Source: Pelomonas cellulosilytica
Lineage (GTDB): Bacteria > Pseudomonadota > Gammaproteobacteria > Burkholderiales > Burkholderiaceae_C
NCBI RefSeq assembly: GCF_021353265.1
Contig: NZ_JAJTWU010000010.1
Coordinates: 1 to 64,000, forward strand
Direction: 5' to 3'
DNA: 64,000 bases
Shown: one piece after another, positions 8,851 to 17,751 of the stretch
Layout of the letters: every line of letters begins with the position of its first letter
Numbering within the stretch: the stretch's first letter is position 1
Program-made: the position numbers and the translations under genes
Notes under the pieces: generated by a model
Database searches by the model: none
What the model saw: only the letters and a program-made list of their open reading frames with translations
Told to the model about the DNA's origin: nothing

Positions 8851-9192
8851 TTACTTCTTCTTGGCCTTGGCTGCCGGCTTGGCGGCGGGCTTGGCAGCAG
8901 CCTTCTTGGCAGCAGCCTTGGGATCGACGGCGGCCTTGAAGCCAGCGCCCGGGGTGAACTTCGGCAGCTTGGCGGCGGCGATCTTGATCTTGGCGCCGGT
9001 GCTGGGGTTCACGCCGTTGCGGGCGGCACGGGCGTGCTGCTTGAAGGAGCCGAAGCCCGGGATCGACACGGAGCCACCCTTTTTGACGGTGGTAACGACG
9101 GCGTCCAGCAGGGTCTCGAGGATGCGGCCGGCTTCGGCCTTGCTCAGCTCATGCTTGGCGGCCAGGTGTTCGATCAGATCGGTCTTGTTCAT
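8851..9192 (-). CDS. hupB: HU-family nucleoid protein with lysine/alanine tail
   Basis: A 113-residue DNA-bending protein. Residues 1-90 are a complete HU fold, with the conserved GFGSF and the DNA-contacting arm region (NPSTGAKIKI). Residues 91-113 form a tail made almost only of Lys, Ala and Pro, resembling histone H1 or AlgP tails. A C-terminal KA-rich extension of HU is known in some betaproteobacteria and would add non-specific DNA binding and compaction. The gene stands alone, leftward. The symbol is by family only, since paralogues are likely elsewhere. Confidence 0.92.
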   Translation of the reverse strand: MNKTDLIEHLAAKHELSKAEAGRILETLLDAVVTTVKKGGSVSIPGFGSFKQHARAARNGVNPSTGAKIKIAAAKLPKFTPGAGFKAAVDPKAAAKKAAAKPAAKPAAKAKKK

Positions 9193-9391
9193 TGCGGGGG
9201 ATCTCGCGAAATAACTCGCCCGAACGGCTCGGGCGGGCGCGATTGTGGCTCAGAGTCACGCTGTTGCCGCCTTGGCAGAGTCCCGTAGGCATCGGCCCTC
9301 GCTCGATGACCGCCTCGACAACACCGTCAACGACGCGCAAAGCCGGCGTCGCCCAGGACCTGATCGGCGCAGGGAACGGGACGCCCCAAGC

Positions 9392-9421
9392 AAAAAGGCC
9401 AGCGCTTTCGCGCTGGCCTTT
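9392..9421 (-). terminator. Rho-independent terminator of tRNA-Leu
   Basis: On the minus strand, AAAGGCCAGCGC and GCGCTGGCCTT pair around a 4-nt loop and are followed by a T-run (A92-A96 on plus). It begins 8 nt past the tRNA CCA end. Confidence 0.9.
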
Positions 9422-9428
9422 GCTTGTT

Positions 9429-9513
<85 letters not shown>

Positions 9514-9528
9514 TTTCAGGAGCCGCGC

Positions 9529-9556
9529 ACTATAGCAGGGGTTTTCACACGTCGAA
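9529..9556 (-). promoter_or_regulatory. Promoter of tRNA-Leu
   Basis: On the minus strand, TTCGAC (9551-9556), a 16-bp spacer and TATAGT (9529-9534) form a sigma-70-like promoter. Transcription would start about 9 nt before the tRNA. Its -35 lies within the last codons of the aldehyde dehydrogenase gene. Confidence 0.5.
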
Positions 9557-11056
9557 CCGAACGCCCTGTGCGAGCGGCAGCTCGCTCGAGTAATTCACGG
9601 TGTTGGTCGTGCGGCGCATGTAGGCCTTCCACGCATCCGAGCCGCTCTCGCGGCCGCCGCCGGTCTCCTTCTCGCCGCCAAACGCACCGCCGATCTCGGC
9701 GCCCGACGTGCCGATGTTGACGTTGGCGATACCGCAGTCGCTGCCGGCAGCGCTCATGAAACGCTCCGCCTCACGCAGGTCCGTCGTGAAGATCGCCGAC
9801 GACAGGCCTTGTGGCACGCCGTTCTGCAGTTCGATGGCGTCCTCCAGCGTCTTGTACTTCAGCGTGTAGAGGATGGGCGCGAAGGTCTCGTGGCGGACGA
9901 CCTCGGTCTGCGCCGGCATGCGCACCAGCGCGGGCGTCGCGTACCAGGCCTCGGGGAAGCGGTCAGCCAGCGCCCGCTCGCCGCCACTGACCTGGCCGCC
10001 CTGCTCGCGCGCAGCGGCCAGCGAGACCTGCATCGCATCGAACGCCTGCGCGTCGATCAACGGACCGACCAGCGTGCCCTGCTCCAGCGGCGAGCCGATG
10101 GGCAGCTGCGCGCGGGCGCGGTCCAGGCGCTCGACGAGCGCGTCGTGGAGGCTCTCGTGCACGATGACGCGGCGCGTCGTCGTGCAGCGTTGGCCGGCCG
10201 TGCCGTAAGCGCCGAACAGGATGCCGCGCACGGCCAGGTCCAGGTCGGCACTGGGCGTGACGATGATGGCGTTGTTGCCACCCAGCTCCAGCAGGCAGCG
10301 GCCGAATCGCGCGGCCACGCGCGGGCCGACGGCGCGGCCCATGCGCGTGGAACCGGTGGCGGAGACCAGGGCGACGCGGGTATCGTCCACCAGCGCCTCG
10401 CCCACGTCGGCGCGGCCGATGACCAGTTCGGACAGGCCGTCAGGCGCCGCATGGCCGGCGGCGCGGTAGGCCTTCACGGCGCGCTCGAACAACGCCTGCG
10501 TCGCCAGCGCGGTCAGCGGCGTCTTCTCCGACGGCTTCCAGACGCAGGCGTCTCCGGCCACCAGCGCCAGCGCCGAGTTCCAGGCCCACACTGCGACGGG
10601 AAAGTTGAACGCCGAGATGATGCCGACGACGCCCAGCGGCAGCCACTGCTCCATCATGCGGTGCCCGGGGCGCTCGCTGGCGATCGTCAGGCCGTGCAGC
10701 TGGCGGCTCAGGCCCACCGCGAACTCGCAGATGTCGATCATTTCCTGGACTTCGCCCAGGCCTTCGCTGGTGACCTTGCCGGCTTCGATGGACACCAACT
10801 GCGCGAGCTGCGCCTTGTGCGCGCGCAGCTCCTCACCGAACAGCCGCACGAGTTCGCCACGCTTGGGCGCCGGCACGACACGCCAGGCGAGGAAGGCGGC
10901 CTGCGCGCGGCCGATGGCCGACTGCATGTCGGCGGCGCCGGCCGCGGGCAGTTGCGCCAGCAAGCCGCCGTCGATAGGCGAGCGCACGGTCAGGTCGCCG
11001 GAGGCCGGCAGATGGACGCCCAGGGCGTCCAGTAGGGAGACTGCTTGTTGCTTCAT
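9545..11056 (-). CDS. amaB: Alpha-aminoadipate semialdehyde / piperideine-6-carboxylate dehydrogenase
   Basis: A 503-residue aldehyde dehydrogenase of the ALDH7 (antiquitin) type. It oxidises L-2-aminoadipate 6-semialdehyde, in equilibrium with piperideine-6-carboxylate, to L-2-aminoadipate with NAD+. Visible active-site residues are Asn151 (AFNFP), Glu257 (LELGGNN) and nucleophile Cys291 (GQRCTTTRR). The C-terminal GGAFGGEKETGGGRESGSD is characteristic of ALDH7. It lies 15 nt downstream of the lysine 6-dehydrogenase-like gene, so the two should form consecutive steps of lysine breakdown. Confidence 0.9.
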   Translation of the reverse strand: MKQQAVSLLDALGVHLPASGDLTVRSPIDGGLLAQLPAAGAADMQSAIGRAQAAFLAWRVVPAPKRGELVRLFGEELRAHKAQLAQLVSIEAGKVTSEGLGEVQEMIDICEFAVGLSRQLHGLTIASERPGHRMMEQWLPLGVVGIISAFNFPVAVWAWNSALALVAGDACVWKPSEKTPLTALATQALFERAVKAYRAAGHAAPDGLSELVIGRADVGEALVDDTRVALVSATGSTRMGRAVGPRVAARFGRCLLELGGNNAIIVTPSADLDLAVRGILFGAYGTAGQRCTTTRRVIVHESLHDALVERLDRARAQLPIGSPLEQGTLVGPLIDAQAFDAMQVSLAAAREQGGQVSGGERALADRFPEAWYATPALVRMPAQTEVVRHETFAPILYTLKYKTLEDAIELQNGVPQGLSSAIFTTDLREAERFMSAAGSDCGIANVNIGTSGAEIGGAFGGEKETGGGRESGSDAWKAYMRRTTNTVNYSSELPLAQGVRFDV

Positions 11057-11071
11057 ACGGGCATTCTGCGG

Positions 11072-12166
11072 TCAGGAAATGGACTCGACCTGGCGGCTTT
11101 GCTGGTAAGCGGCGCCAAAGCGGTTGGCGAGGAAGTCTGGCAGCGCCACCTGCTCCTGACGCACGAAGCCGCACTGCGGCAGGCGGCCCTCGCGGAACAG
11201 GTCCACCGCAGCGCAAATGCCGGCCGCGGTCGTGATCTGGATGGCGGAGAGCGGCTGAGCGCCGTCCCGCGTCGCGAAGATCTTGCGCGCAAACACCTCC
11301 TGCAGCAGCACGCCGTTCTTCATGCCCGACACGGTCACGAACACGAGCACGACGTCCTGCATCGTCGCCGGCATGCTCTTGCGCATGATGTCCTTCAGGT
11401 TGCCCTGGTCGCCCTTCAGGCCCAGGTCGCCCAGCAGGAACTGCATCAAGTCACGATGGCCGGGGTAGCGCACGGTCTTGTAGTCGAGATTGCGCACCTT
11501 GCCCGCCCAGGTTTCGCACAGCGTGCCGAGGCCGCCCGAGGTGTTGAAGGCCTCGTACTCGGTGCCGTCCAGGCTGAAATGCTCCAGCCCCTCCAGCGGC
11601 AGCGCGGCGATGGTCTCGCCGTCGTGGATGGCCTCGCAGGGGTGGCAGTACTCGTTGATGAGGCCGTCGACCGACCATGTCAGGTTGTACTTCAGCGCGT
11701 TGGTCGGGAAGGCCGGCAGCGCACCGACGCGCATCTGCACGTCGCGCACCGAGTCGAAGCCGCTGGCCAGGTGGTGGGCCACGATGCCGATGAAGCCGGG
11801 CGCCAGGCCGCACTGCGGCATGAAGGCGGTCCGGGCACCTGTGGCCATTTCCTTGATGGCCTTGGTGGCGGCCACGTCCTCGGTCAGGTCGAAGTAATGG
11901 CAGCCGCACTCCAGCGCCAGCTCGGCCGCGGTGATGGCCAGGTGATAGGGCAGCGCGTTGACGACGGCATCCTTGCCACGGAGTTGGGCGGCGAGCGCGC
12001 CGCGGTGGTCGCTGTCGACCTCGGCGGTGGCGATGCCCTCGGCCGCCAGCGTCTTCAGGTAGGCGGGGTTCTTGTCGAGCACGGTGACTTGGTAGTCGCC
12101 GGTGGCGTGCAGCAGGCGGGCGATGGTCTGGCCGATGTGGCCGGCACCGAGCAGGGCGATCTTCAT
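11072..12166 (-). CDS. Lysine 6-dehydrogenase-like enzyme (saccharopine dehydrogenase family)
   Basis: A 364-residue NAD(P)-dependent enzyme. The N-terminal Rossmann motif is GAGHIG (residues 7-12). Blocks such as VVNALPYH, CGLAPGF, AFNTSGGLGTL and LDYKTVRYPGH match lysine 6-dehydrogenases of the saccharopine dehydrogenase superfamily, which deaminate L-lysine at the epsilon position to aminoadipate semialdehyde. A saccharopine dehydrogenase is the alternative, but no lysine-ketoglutarate reductase partner is nearby. The downstream semialdehyde dehydrogenase and divergent Lrp-type regulator support lysine catabolism. GGAG lies 8 nt before the ATG. Confidence 0.8.
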   Translation of the reverse strand: MKIALLGAGHIGQTIARLLHATGDYQVTVLDKNPAYLKTLAAEGIATAEVDSDHRGALAAQLRGKDAVVNALPYHLAITAAELALECGCHYFDLTEDVAATKAIKEMATGARTAFMPQCGLAPGFIGIVAHHLASGFDSVRDVQMRVGALPAFPTNALKYNLTWSVDGLINEYCHPCEAIHDGETIAALPLEGLEHFSLDGTEYEAFNTSGGLGTLCETWAGKVRNLDYKTVRYPGHRDLMQFLLGDLGLKGDQGNLKDIMRKSMPATMQDVVLVFVTVSGMKNGVLLQEVFARKIFATRDGAQPLSAIQITTAAGICAAVDLFREGRLPQCGFVRQEQVALPDFLANRFGAAYQQSRQVESIS

Positions 12167-12236
12167 GGGAGGGCTCCAGGCAGGTTCTTGCGTGGCGCCG
12201 ACTCTAGGCAGAGCGGCTGACGAAAGAAAGCGATGC

Positions 12237-12245
12237 TTCGACGAA
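12237..12245. promoter_or_regulatory. Lrp-type palindrome, site 1
   Basis: TTCGACGAA is a perfect 9-bp palindrome between the divergent lysine catabolic and Lrp-type genes. Its centre is 21 bp from that of the palindrome at 12256-12268. This two-turn spacing is typical of Lrp/AsnC proteins wrapping DNA. Confidence 0.5.
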
Positions 12246-12255
12246 AGTCATTGTT

Positions 12256-12268
12256 GATTCGTCGAATC
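12256..12268. promoter_or_regulatory. Lrp-type palindrome, site 2
   Basis: GATTCGTCGAATC is a perfect 13-bp palindrome 20 nt before the regulator start. It shares the TTCG-N-CGAA core with the site at 12237. Binding here could control both the regulator and the divergent lysine operon. Confidence 0.6.
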
Positions 12269-12287
12269 GTCGCGATGATTCGCCGTT

Positions 12288-12752
12288 ATGAATGAAGCAC
12301 GGGTAAATCCCGCCCCAACCGCCGACGACCTCGACCGCCGGCTCATCCTGCTGCTGCAGGCCAACGCCCGGGAGAGCACCGCCACCCTGGCGCGCAAGCT
12401 CGGCGTGGCGCGTACCACCATCGTCGCGCGGCTGGCACGGCTGGAGGCCAGCGGGCGCATCGTGGGCTACACGGCGCGACTGGGTGGCGACGAAGCCGGC
12501 CGCAGCGTGCAGGCTTTCGTCGGCATTACCGTCAGTCCCAAGGCCGGGCGCGAGGTCGTCAGGCGGCTGACGGCACTGCCGGAGCTGCGCCAGCTCGCCA
12601 GCGTCAGCGGCGAGTTCGACTACATGGCACTGCTGCGCGCCGACACGACGGCCCGGCTGGACGCACTGCTGGACGAGATCGGCGACATCGACGGCGTGCT
12701 GCGAACCAACAGCTCGGTCGTGCTCGCGCTGCGCGTGGACCGGCAAACCTAG
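12288..12752 (+). CDS. Lrp/AsnC family transcriptional regulator
   Basis: A 154-residue regulator with an N-terminal winged helix-turn-helix (STATLARKLGVARTTIVARL, about residues 38-57) and a C-terminal RAM (ACT-like) effector domain (QAFVGITVSPKAGREVV, then SGEFDYMALLRADT). Lrp-type proteins bind amino acids and form octamers. It is transcribed away from the lysine dehydrogenase gene with 121 bp between them holding two matching palindromes, so lysine or aminoadipate is the likely effector. That effector is inferred from context only. Confidence 0.93.
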   Translation: MNEARVNPAPTADDLDRRLILLLQANARESTATLARKLGVARTTIVARLARLEASGRIVGYTARLGGDEAGRSVQAFVGITVSPKAGREVVRRLTALPELRQLASVSGEFDYMALLRADTTARLDALLDEIGDIDGVLRTNSSVVLALRVDRQT

Positions 12753-12827
12753 ACGCGCACAAGACGGCGGGCCGCTCCGTGCCGCACACTCGCGCCTCGT
12801 CGCACGCATCTACCCAAGGAGTTTTCG

Positions 12828-13400
12828 ATGACCTGGTTGGCCCTCGGCCTCGCCCTCTTCCTCGGCATCCATCTGACGCGCGCTGTCGCGCCGCGCTGGC
12901 GCGATGCGCAGATCGCCCGCCTCGGCGAGAACGGCTGGAAGGGCGCCTACACGGTCGCGTCGCTCGTCGGCTTCGGGCTCATCCTCTGGGGCTTCTCGCA
13001 GGCCCGCTGGCAGACCGTCGAGCTGTGGCCACGCATCCCCGGCATGAACCACGCGGCGGCGGCGCTGATGCTGGTCGCCATGGTGCTGCTGGCGGCCGCC
13101 TACGTGCCGCGCAACCACCTCAAGGCCAGGCTGCAGCATCCGATGACGCTGGCGGTCAAGGTGTGGGCCTTCGCTCATCTGATCGCCAACACCTCGTTGG
13201 CCGACGTGATGCTGTTCGGCAGCTTCCTGGTCTGGGCCATCCTCGTGTTCCGCGCCGCGCGCCGGCGGCCCGCCCCGGCGATGGCAGCACCCACGATGGC
13301 CGGCACCGCGGTGACCGTCGTGATCGGCGTCGTGCTGTGGGCCGTGTTCGCGTTCTGGTTGCACGCGGCCTGGCTGGGCATCGCGCCGCTGGGCCGGTGA
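12828..13400 (+). CDS. NnrU family membrane protein
   Basis: A 190-residue integral membrane protein with about five hydrophobic segments. MTWLALGLALFLGIHLTRAV and the later ARLQHPMTLAVKVWAFAHL match the NnrU family. NnrU was first linked to nitric oxide and nitrite reduction, and its relatives include the methyltransferase Mlr/isomerase fold of carotenoid Z-ISO. No denitrification genes are in the window, so that role cannot be assumed. AAGGAG lies about 9 nt before the ATG. Confidence 0.88.
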   Translation: MTWLALGLALFLGIHLTRAVAPRWRDAQIARLGENGWKGAYTVASLVGFGLILWGFSQARWQTVELWPRIPGMNHAAAALMLVAMVLLAAAYVPRNHLKARLQHPMTLAVKVWAFAHLIANTSLADVMLFGSFLVWAILVFRAARRRPAPAMAAPTMAGTAVTVVIGVVLWAVFAFWLHAAWLGIAPLGR

Positions 13401-13416
13401 TCGGCAGCGGACCGCG

Positions 13417-14316
13417 TCACACCGGGTCGGCCATGCTCGACGGCAGCGGATGTCCAAGGGCCTCCAGCCGCGCCAGCACCTCGTCGCGTTCGATCGCGTC
13501 TTGATGCTTGCCGAGCAATGACCGCTTGAGGAACGGGAAACCGGCTTCGAGCAGTTCCATCGGACGAGCGAGCGTCGGGTCGCTCACATCCCGCACGTCG
13601 CCGAACCACAGCGCCCCGACTGACATCGACCGCGCCGCGACGCGGGCGAAGCGGGTTTCCTGCAGATCGACGACTTGCCGGAACTGGTTGAACGCGAGGC
13701 CGGGCAGCAACACCGGCGCCAGCCGCGCCATCGTAGACGGGCGTACATCGCGCAGCAAGAAAGCGTAGGACTGGATGTGCGCCGCGCGCTGGTTGGACGC
13801 GGTGAAGCCGGCCAGCGCCCAGGGCGCCGTGTCGAATACCTCGCGAAAGTCCGAGAACGGGCCGTACACCGAGTCGTTCATCACCAGCACGTCGGCGCCC
13901 GGTGAATGTCCGGCCAGGTGCGATAACGCGAGCCGGTACGCAGAGAAGTCGTAGCCCGGCAAATCCTTCCACAGCAAGGCATCACACAACCCGAGCAGCC
14001 CCTGGAGCACCGCAGCGTCGCGCGGGCAGGCACACACCACCAGCACGGGCAGCGCCAATGCTCTCAGGCGTTCCAACGTGAACCGCTGGCCGGCCGACAA
14101 CCCGTCGCCTGGAACGTAGACGAAGCACACGACCCAGCGTGCCGCCGGCGGTGCCGGCTTCAACACGGCCGACGCGGGCGCCCGGCGGGCATACCTCAGC
14201 ACCCGGTTGGCCGTGCGCAGGCGCTCCGACCAGCGCAAGGGCGATGGTCGAAAGGTCCAGTTGCGAACCAGGCCAGGAATGACGGCAGAGGGCTTGGACT
14301 CGTTCAATGGCGGCAT
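13417..14316 (-). CDS. RgpF-like rhamnan synthesis family protein
   Basis: A 299-residue protein. The region LWKDLPGYDFSAYRLAL, VLVMNDSVYGPF and GFTASNQRAAHIQSYAF is typical of the RgpF/rhamnan synthesis F family, glycosyltransferase-like proteins used in polysaccharide assembly. No signal peptide or strong transmembrane helix is seen. It stands alone, with no other polysaccharide genes near, and points away from the C1 peptidase fusion gene. Its acceptor and donor sugars are unknown. Confidence 0.75.
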   Translation of the reverse strand: MPPLNESKPSAVIPGLVRNWTFRPSPLRWSERLRTANRVLRYARRAPASAVLKPAPPAARWVVCFVYVPGDGLSAGQRFTLERLRALALPVLVVCACPRDAAVLQGLLGLCDALLWKDLPGYDFSAYRLALSHLAGHSPGADVLVMNDSVYGPFSDFREVFDTAPWALAGFTASNQRAAHIQSYAFLLRDVRPSTMARLAPVLLPGLAFNQFRQVVDLQETRFARVAARSMSVGALWFGDVRDVSDPTLARPMELLEAGFPFLKRSLLGKHQDAIERDEVLARLEALGHPLPSSMADPV

Positions 14317-14453
14317 GGGCCGTCATGCTAGGGCCACCGCCGGCGTTCGGGCCGGCGCGGGGGACATCCTTCAACATGGGGATCCACCTCGCCCGTCTGC
14401 TGGACCCCGCCCGCTCCGACGCGCCATCATCCGCCGCTTATTCGGAGACCCCC

Positions 14454-16724
14454 ATGGCCACCCGTCCCAGCAAGCCCGCCCCCGCCAAGGCCCCCAAGGC
14501 CGCCAAGACCGTCACCGCCGCGAAAACCGCGAAGAAGACCGCGGCCGCTGCCCTCACCCCCAAGCTCGACGCCCGCCCCGACCGGCTGGACCTGCGCGAC
14601 CTCGTCTACCGCTCGCCTCTGCGCTCGCTGCCGCCGCGCTGGCCGTCGGACGCCGACCTGAAGAAGCTGCTGCCCGCCTACGTCAAGACCGGTCGCATCC
14701 TCAACCAGGGCAACGAGGGCGCCTGCACCGGCTTCGGCCTGGCCTGCGTCACCAACTACCTGTACTGGCTGGGGCACATCGTCACGAAACCGGCGGCCCG
14801 CAAACCGCCGGAGCTGGTCAGCCCGCGCATGTTCTACGAGCTTGCCAAGCTCTACGACGAGTGGCCCGGGCAAGACTACGAGGGCTCCTCCTGCCGCGGC
14901 GCGCTCAAGGGCTGGCACAAGCATGGCATCTGCTCGTCCTCGCTGTGGCCCTACCCGCTGGACGACCACGGCGCCGGCGTCTTTCAGCGCCCACTGCCTG
15001 GCTGGGATGAAGACGCCACGCGCCGGCCGCTGGGCGTGTACTACCGCGTCGACAAGACCAGCGTCGTCGACATGCAGTCCGCCATCTACGAGATCGGCGC
15101 CGTCTACGTGTCAGCCGACGTGCACGACGGCTGGGCGGTGGACGCGTCTGGCGTGCCCGACAGCCACGACAAGCTGCCCCGCATCGGCCGCATGACGCAC
15201 AAGACCGGCGGTCACGCATTCGCGCTCGTGGGATTCAACGAGCGCGGCTTCGTCGTGCAGAACAGCTGGGGCACGACCTGGGGCGCGAGCGGCTTCGCCA
15301 TCCTGCCGTATGACGACTGGGTCACCCACGGCTCCGATGCCTGGGCCGTGGCCTTGGGCGTGCCGCAGGCCTTGTCCGACCTGACGGGCCGCCAGCAGCC
15401 GGCCGGCAAGAGCGCCAAGGCGCCTGCGCGCGCCGCCGCCAGCGGCTTCCGCGTGACGGCCGGCGGCGGGCTGGCCGACCTCGGCGCCACGCCCTGCCTC
15501 GATGGCAACCCGCCCGACGACCCCTGGCCGTTCAACCACCAGTTCAACCACGCCGACTACCGCCCGCTAAGCACTGATGCGGCGTACACGCACACCCTCG
15601 TTTCCGGCAACGACGGCGAGCTGATGGCCACCGACTTCACGCGGGACCGCCGTGACCGCGAGGGCCTGGCACGGGAGATCGTCGTCGAGCGGCCGCTGGC
15701 CTGGTTCAAGGCCCGCAAGGACAAGACCTTCAAGCTGGCCGTCTACGCCCACGGCGGCCTCAATGCCGAGCTGGAATCCATCCAGCGCATCCGCGTGCTG
15801 GCGCCCTACTTCCTGGCAAACGGCATCTACCCGCTGTTCTTCACGTGGAAGACCGGCCCCGGCGAGACGCTGATCGACATGGTGGAAGACCTGGCCCACC
15901 GCGTCATCGACGGAGATCGCAGCGCCGGCTGGCTGGACCGCCTGCGCGAGGCCGCCGCCGAAGCCAAGGACCGCGCCATCGAGGCCGTCGGCCGGCAGTT
16001 CGCGCGCGGCATCTGGAGCGAGATGCGCGAGAACGCCGCCGGCGGCGCTGACAGCGGCCATGTGCTGGCGCTGGCCGCCGCGATGCTGCGCGAGCTGCGT
16101 GCTGCGCTGGCAAAGAGCGGCACGGCGCTGGAGATCCACCTTGTCGGCCATTCGGCCGGCTCCATCCTGCTGGGCCATCTGCTGGACTGCCTGGCCGGGG
16201 ACGATGTGGTACCGGTAGCCAGCTGCGAGCTGCAGGCGCCCGCCTGCTCCAGCCGCTTCGCGGTGGACCACTACGGCCGGGCCGACGCCGCCGGCGTGCT
16301 GCCGCTGAAAGCACTGCATATCAATGTGCTGACCGACGGCAACGAGCGCAGCGACGGCCTGCCCACACCCGAACGCGACATCTACGGCAAGTCGCTGCTC
16401 TACCTCGTCTCCCGCGCGCTGGACGACATCCGCAAGCAGCCGCTGCTGGGCATGGAGCGGGCGCTCATCCCGCAGAAGGGCCCCTGGGTGGACGACCAGT
16501 GGGCCGATGCGGCCCGCAAGGACGTGACGGACTGGCTGAAGCTGTGGCCCGCGGGCGACCTGCTCCAGCGCGTAGCCACCACCAAGGTGCGCACGACGCG
16601 CATGGGTGACCAGATCGCTGCCTGCCACGGCAGCTTCGACAACAACATCGAGCTGATGACCGCGCTGATCGAGCGCATCCGCGGTGCCGGGCTCGTCGCG
16701 GAGATGGAATGGCTGGACTACTAG
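14454..16724 (+). CDS. C1 (papain-like) peptidase fused to an alpha/beta hydrolase
   Basis: A 756-residue two-enzyme protein. Residues 1-35 are Lys/Ala/Pro-rich with no signal peptide, so it is probably cytoplasmic. Residues 45-305 are a C1 peptidase: Gln85 and Cys91 ([11 protein letters not shown]), His254 ([10 protein letters not shown]) and Asn270 (QNSWGTTWG) form the complete papain-type active site. Residues 425-735 are a lipase-like alpha/beta hydrolase with an HGG loop (433-435), nucleophile Ser567 in GHSAGS, a candidate acid Asp628 and His725 in CHGSFDNN. Both halves look active. GGAG precedes the ATG; the frame is open upstream to 14307 but that start lacks a ribosome site. A lipoprotein gene overlaps its 3' end. 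Function unknown. Confidence 0.9.
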   Translation: MATRPSKPAPAKAPKAAKTVTAAKTAKKTAAAALTPKLDARPDRLDLRDLVYRSPLRSLPPRWPSDADLKKLLPAYVKTGRILNQGNEGACTGFGLACVTNYLYWLGHIVTKPAARKPPELVSPRMFYELAKLYDEWPGQDYEGSSCRGALKGWHKHGICSSSLWPYPLDDHGAGVFQRPLPGWDEDATRRPLGVYYRVDKTSVVDMQSAIYEIGAVYVSADVHDGWAVDASGVPDSHDKLPRIGRMTHKTGGHAFALVGFNERGFVVQNSWGTTWGASGFAILPYDDWVTHGSDAWAVALGVPQALSDLTGRQQPAGKSAKAPARAAASGFRVTAGGGLADLGATPCLDGNPPDDPWPFNHQFNHADYRPLSTDAAYTHTLVSGNDGELMATDFTRDRRDREGLAREIVVERPLAWFKARKDKTFKLAVYAHGGLNAELESIQRIRVLAPYFLANGIYPLFFTWKTGPGETLIDMVEDLAHRVIDGDRSAGWLDRLREAAAEAKDRAIEAVGRQFARGIWSEMRENAAGGADSGHVLALAAAMLRELRAALAKSGTALEIHLVGHSAGSILLGHLLDCLAGDDVVPVASCELQAPACSSRFAVDHYGRADAAGVLPLKALHINVLTDGNERSDGLPTPERDIYGKSLLYLVSRALDDIRKQPLLGMERALIPQKGPWVDDQWADAARKDVTDWLKLWPAGDLLQRVATTKVRTTRMGDQIAACHGSFDNNIELMTALIERIRGAGLVAEMEWLDY

Positions 16725-17155
16725 GCGCCCGGCGGGCCGTAACGATCATGACCGGCTTGGCCGCGCTTGCGGTGGCGGGATGCGCCAGCCGGACCAACAA
16801 TGCGGGCGAGCCATCTCGACCGTCCAGCGCCACCGGCGACCCGACCGTGCGCGAGCACATCCGCGCCTGGGAGGCCGGCGCCGCGCGCAACCTGCTGTCC
16901 TTCACCGGCCCCGGCCATCGGCCGGTCTATCTGTTGCAGGCTCCATGCTGCGACCAGTTCAACCGGCTGTACGACGCCGAAGGCCGCTACATCTGCGCAC
17001 CGACCGGTGGCTTTGCCGGCTCCGGCGACGGCAAGTGCCCCGACTGGGTCCACGCGATGCTGTATCGGGGTGCCGTGCGCCTGCCGTCATCGGTCGGCGC
17101 GCAAAACCGCTCGGTGACGGTGGTTGTCACGGGCGAAGACAATCCGCGTCCATGA
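16709..17155 (+). CDS. Small lipoprotein (DUF6970-like)
   Basis: A 148-residue protein with a lipoprotein signal ending AALAVAGC at residue 25. The mature part has a Cys-rich block ([12 protein letters not shown], then [18 protein letters not shown]) that resembles small DUF6970-type lipoproteins; that family name is tentative. The start at 16709 overlaps the peptidase-hydrolase gene by 16 nt and has GGAG 5 nt upstream. The later ATG at 16748 has no ribosome site. Its stop overlaps the next gene (ATGA), so three genes are coupled. Confidence 0.75.
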   Translation: MAGLLGARRAVTIMTGLAALAVAGCASRTNNAGEPSRPSSATGDPTVREHIRAWEAGAARNLLSFTGPGHRPVYLLQAPCCDQFNRLYDAEGRYICAPTGGFAGSGDGKCPDWVHAMLYRGAVRLPSSVGAQNRSVTVVVTGEDNPRP

Positions 17156-17586
17156 AATATCTGCACACCATGGTCCGCGTCCACGACCTGGACGCCTCGC
17201 TGAAGTTCTACCGCGACGCCCTCGGCCTCGTCGAGGTCAAGCGCTCGGAGCACGAGGCCGGCCGCTTCACGCTCGTCTACCTCGCCGCGCCGGGCGACGA
17301 GGACGCTCAGGTCGAGCTGACCTACAACTGGCCCGACGCCGACGGCAACGTCGAGGTCTACACCGGCGGCCGCAACTTCGGCCACCTGGCCTATGCCGTG
17401 GACGACATCTATGCCGCCTGCCGCAAGCTGATGGACGCCGGCGTCACGATCAACCGCCCGCCCCGCGATGGCCGCATGGCGTTCGTCCGCTCGCCGGACG
17501 GCATTTCCATCGAGCTGCTGCAGCACGGCCCCGCGCTGGCCCCGGCCGAGCCGTGGACGTCGATGCCCAACGTCGGCAGCTGGTAG
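17152..17586 (+). CDS. gloA: Lactoylglutathione lyase (glyoxalase I) family protein
   Basis: A 144-residue VOC-fold metalloenzyme. [40 protein letters not shown] and SIELLQ provide the metal ligands in the order His, Glu, His, Glu as in bacterial Ni-dependent GloA. It converts the hemithioacetal of methylglyoxal and glutathione to S-lactoylglutathione. The ATG overlaps the preceding lipoprotein stop by 4 nt. Confidence 0.9.
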   Translation: MKYLHTMVRVHDLDASLKFYRDALGLVEVKRSEHEAGRFTLVYLAAPGDEDAQVELTYNWPDADGNVEVYTGGRNFGHLAYAVDDIYAACRKLMDAGVTINRPPRDGRMAFVRSPDGISIELLQHGPALAPAEPWTSMPNVGSW

Positions 17587-17751
17587 ACCTCAGGGGCCGA
17601 GCGCCGGGCCGCTCACGAGCCGGCCTGTCTGGCGATGTGCGAGCGAAGCAAGCCCCGCGGGCATCGCCGCCCCCCCGGGGAGCTCGGCGCAAGCCGCAGC
17701 GCGGTCCCGGGCCACGTCGCCCGCGTTCAGCGCGGCAAACTGGGCGAGGGG

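Noticed and set aside
11045-12220. Long plus-strand open frame over the lysine dehydrogenase gene
   Set aside because: It is antisense to a gene with clear family motifs; its translation is rich in Arg, His and Gln with no recognisable domain, typical of high-GC shadow frames.
12828-13400. Denitrification locus suggested by NnrU
   Set aside because: No nir, nor or nos genes are near; the family is widespread outside denitrifiers.
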